Assembly: GCA_027604685.1 (NCBI GenBank)
Contig: JADHYX010000306.1
Coordinates: forward strand, 1 to 22,785
Source of the DNA: Lobulomyces angularis
Taxonomy: Eukaryota > Chytridiomycota > Chytridiomycetes > Lobulomycetales > Lobulomycetaceae
Length of the DNA: 22,785 nucleotides
Direction: 5' to 3'
Shown: positions 21,848 to 22,785 of the stretch, piece by piece
How the letters are laid out: each line of letters starts with the position of its first letter
Numbering within the stretch: the first letter of the stretch is position 1
Position numbers and translations under genes: made by a program
The notes under the pieces: model-generated
The model's database searches: none
What the model saw: the letters and a program-made list of their open reading frames with translations, nothing else
Told to the model about the DNA's origin: nothing

Positions 21848-22320
21848 CAGGGCTAAAAAACGTTTTGGTACAAAATTTAAAACAAAAACTTTGTGAAATT
21901 AAAAATAAAAATATATTTTAAGTAAAAAAAAAAGGAAACAACTATTAATCTAAAAAAAGTTGAAAAATTTATTTTTTTTTTCTTGATAAATATTTGTTAT
22001 TAGAAATACAAAATAAAATAAAAAAAAAAAAAGTTTAAAATAAAAAATGAAATAAAATAAAAAAAAAAAAACAATTTATTAATTGTGTCGAAAATTGATA
22101 TTAAAAAAAAAAAAAAAAATACTTCCTTCAATAGCCTCCAACGCCCCAGTTACAGTTACAATTAATTCCAATAAAATTGTAAATTTAAAAAAAAAAAAAT
22201 TTTTTTCAAAAACAAATTATTATTCAACAAAAAAAAAAAGAAAAAAGTGGTAATAATTATAATGATGTATTATTTATTAAATAATTAAATAGAAAAAAAA
22301 AAAAATTAAAGCTATCGGAG
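21848..22320. other. Homopolymer-rich intergenic stretch with one GC-richer patch
   Basis: Long A runs dominate. The patch at 22131-22172 encodes, on the minus strand, a short open stretch ending GINCNCNWGVGGY and TGA, which could be the last codons of an exon, but there is no acceptor or upstream frame to attach it to. No other feature seen. Confidence 0.4.
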
Positions 22321-22785
22321 TTACAATATTTCCAGTATCAAATCAACACTTTTATTTAACATTTTATTGTAGTTAATTAAATTTATTTCATCTTTTTGAA
22401 ATATTTTCATATGTCCACTAATTTCTAAATAAAAATTTTTTTTTTTTTTTATTTTTAATTATAAAGTTTTTAATTGAAAAAAAAAAAATAATTTTTACCA
22501 TCTGCATAATTACTGTCTAAAACTTCAAAAAAATTTTTGTATTCATCCGGTGGTGGTACACAAAAATATCTATCGACTAGTGTTTTTTTTTCTTTTTTTA
22601 TTTTTTCTAAACTTTCCTTTTTTCTGATAGTACTTTCATCAACTTTCCCCTCACATTTCTCATGTTCCAAATCTTCATTTTTTATCTCACACATAAGAAT
22701 ACTTCCTTCTTTTTCATCTGTAATTTCTTCTTTTTCATCTGTAATTTCTTCTTTTTCATCTGTAATTTCTTCTTTTTCATCTGTA
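22321..22785 (-). CDS. 3' part of an acidic repeat protein of unknown function (partial at right edge)
   Basis: Read right to left, the exons are 22785 (edge)-22499 and 22424-22321 (TAA at 22323-22321), joined by a 74-nt intron (donor GTAAAA, acceptor TTTAG) in phase 1. The part inside the window begins with heptad repeats TDEKEEI encoded by a 21-nt tandem repeat, continues through a Glu/Lys-rich helix-forming region, then YFCVPPPDEYKNFFEVLDSN and, after the intron, EISGHMKIFQKDEINLINYN to the stop. The end is compact and mixed in composition, so it may be a small folded domain. I do not recognise it. The start lies beyond the window. Confidence 0.75.
22703..22785. repeat. 21-nt in-frame tandem repeat, about four copies, open at the edge
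   Basis: The plus-strand unit TTCTTCTTTTTCATCTGTAA plus T is repeated almost without change from about 22703 to the window end; the first copy has a substitution (CTTCCTTC). On the minus strand each unit encodes TDEKEEI, so length changes add or remove seven residues without a frameshift. Confidence 0.9.

Noticed and set aside
21705..21896. Open frame of 63 codons on the plus strand over the GC-rich island
   Set aside because: It has no ATG, and the minus strand is also open over much of the same region. Structure explains the composition equally well, so I did not call a gene.

Overview
The window is a gene-dense, extremely AT-rich piece of a eukaryotic nuclear genome. Long A and T runs fill the intergenic spaces, and many genes are broken by very short GT-AG introns (about 35-130 nt, mostly 40-70) whose 3' ends often read TTTTTTAG, sometimes with CTAA(T/C)-like branch points upstream. 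The gene set points to an early-diverging, zoosporic fungus or a close holomycotan relative: an MNN1-type (GT71) mannosyltransferase, a CSPP1-like centriole/cilium protein, a fungal-style Fanzor relic and a secreted polysaccharide lyase with a Ser/Thr/Lys-rich linker. TAA, TAG and TGA all serve as stops. The lineage call is inference from gene content; no marker here settles it.

Layout: (1) 202-4058 (+), a ten-exon TPR protein with a Gln/Pro-rich N terminus and half of a RING-like motif at its C terminus. (2) 4488-5385 (-), a three-exon RWD-like protein with a charged tail. (3) 6111-8211 (+), a complete ten-exon glucose-6-phosphate isomerase. (4) about 8692-10277 (+), a GT71 mannosyltransferase with an unresolved start. 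(5) 10701-12358 (-), a nine-exon TTD14-like P-loop NTPase/CYTH protein. (6) 12608-17271 (+), a twenty-exon CSPP1-like protein. (7) 17522-18515 (-), a broken, internally deleted Fanzor/TnpB-like gene, followed to 19.8 kb by repeats, a possible DDE transposase scrap and a purine-rich tract: a small transposon graveyard. (8) 20018-21291 (-), an intronless secreted PL7-like lyase with a CT-rich upstream region, compositionally different from its neighbours. (9) 21776-21847, a GC-rich island able to form a closed, structured RNA of 72 nt. (10) 22321-22785 (-), the 3' part of a gene that runs off the right edge and carries a 21-nt in-frame repeat.

Exon models were joined by hand. Every internal junction of genes 1-6 and 10 keeps phase across GT-AG boundaries, and the summed lengths are multiples of three for the complete models, which is strong internal support. 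The genes show no common pathway: central metabolism, Golgi glycosylation, cytoskeleton/cilium and secreted enzyme genes sit side by side, as is normal for a eukaryotic locus.

The most interesting items are the Fanzor relic that kept both ends but lost the central catalytic block, the PL7 lyase with Lys where the family has its His, the CSPP1-like gene, the isolated 72-nt structured GC island, and two genes (lyase and GT71) whose N termini need either a sequence correction or an unusual gene structure.
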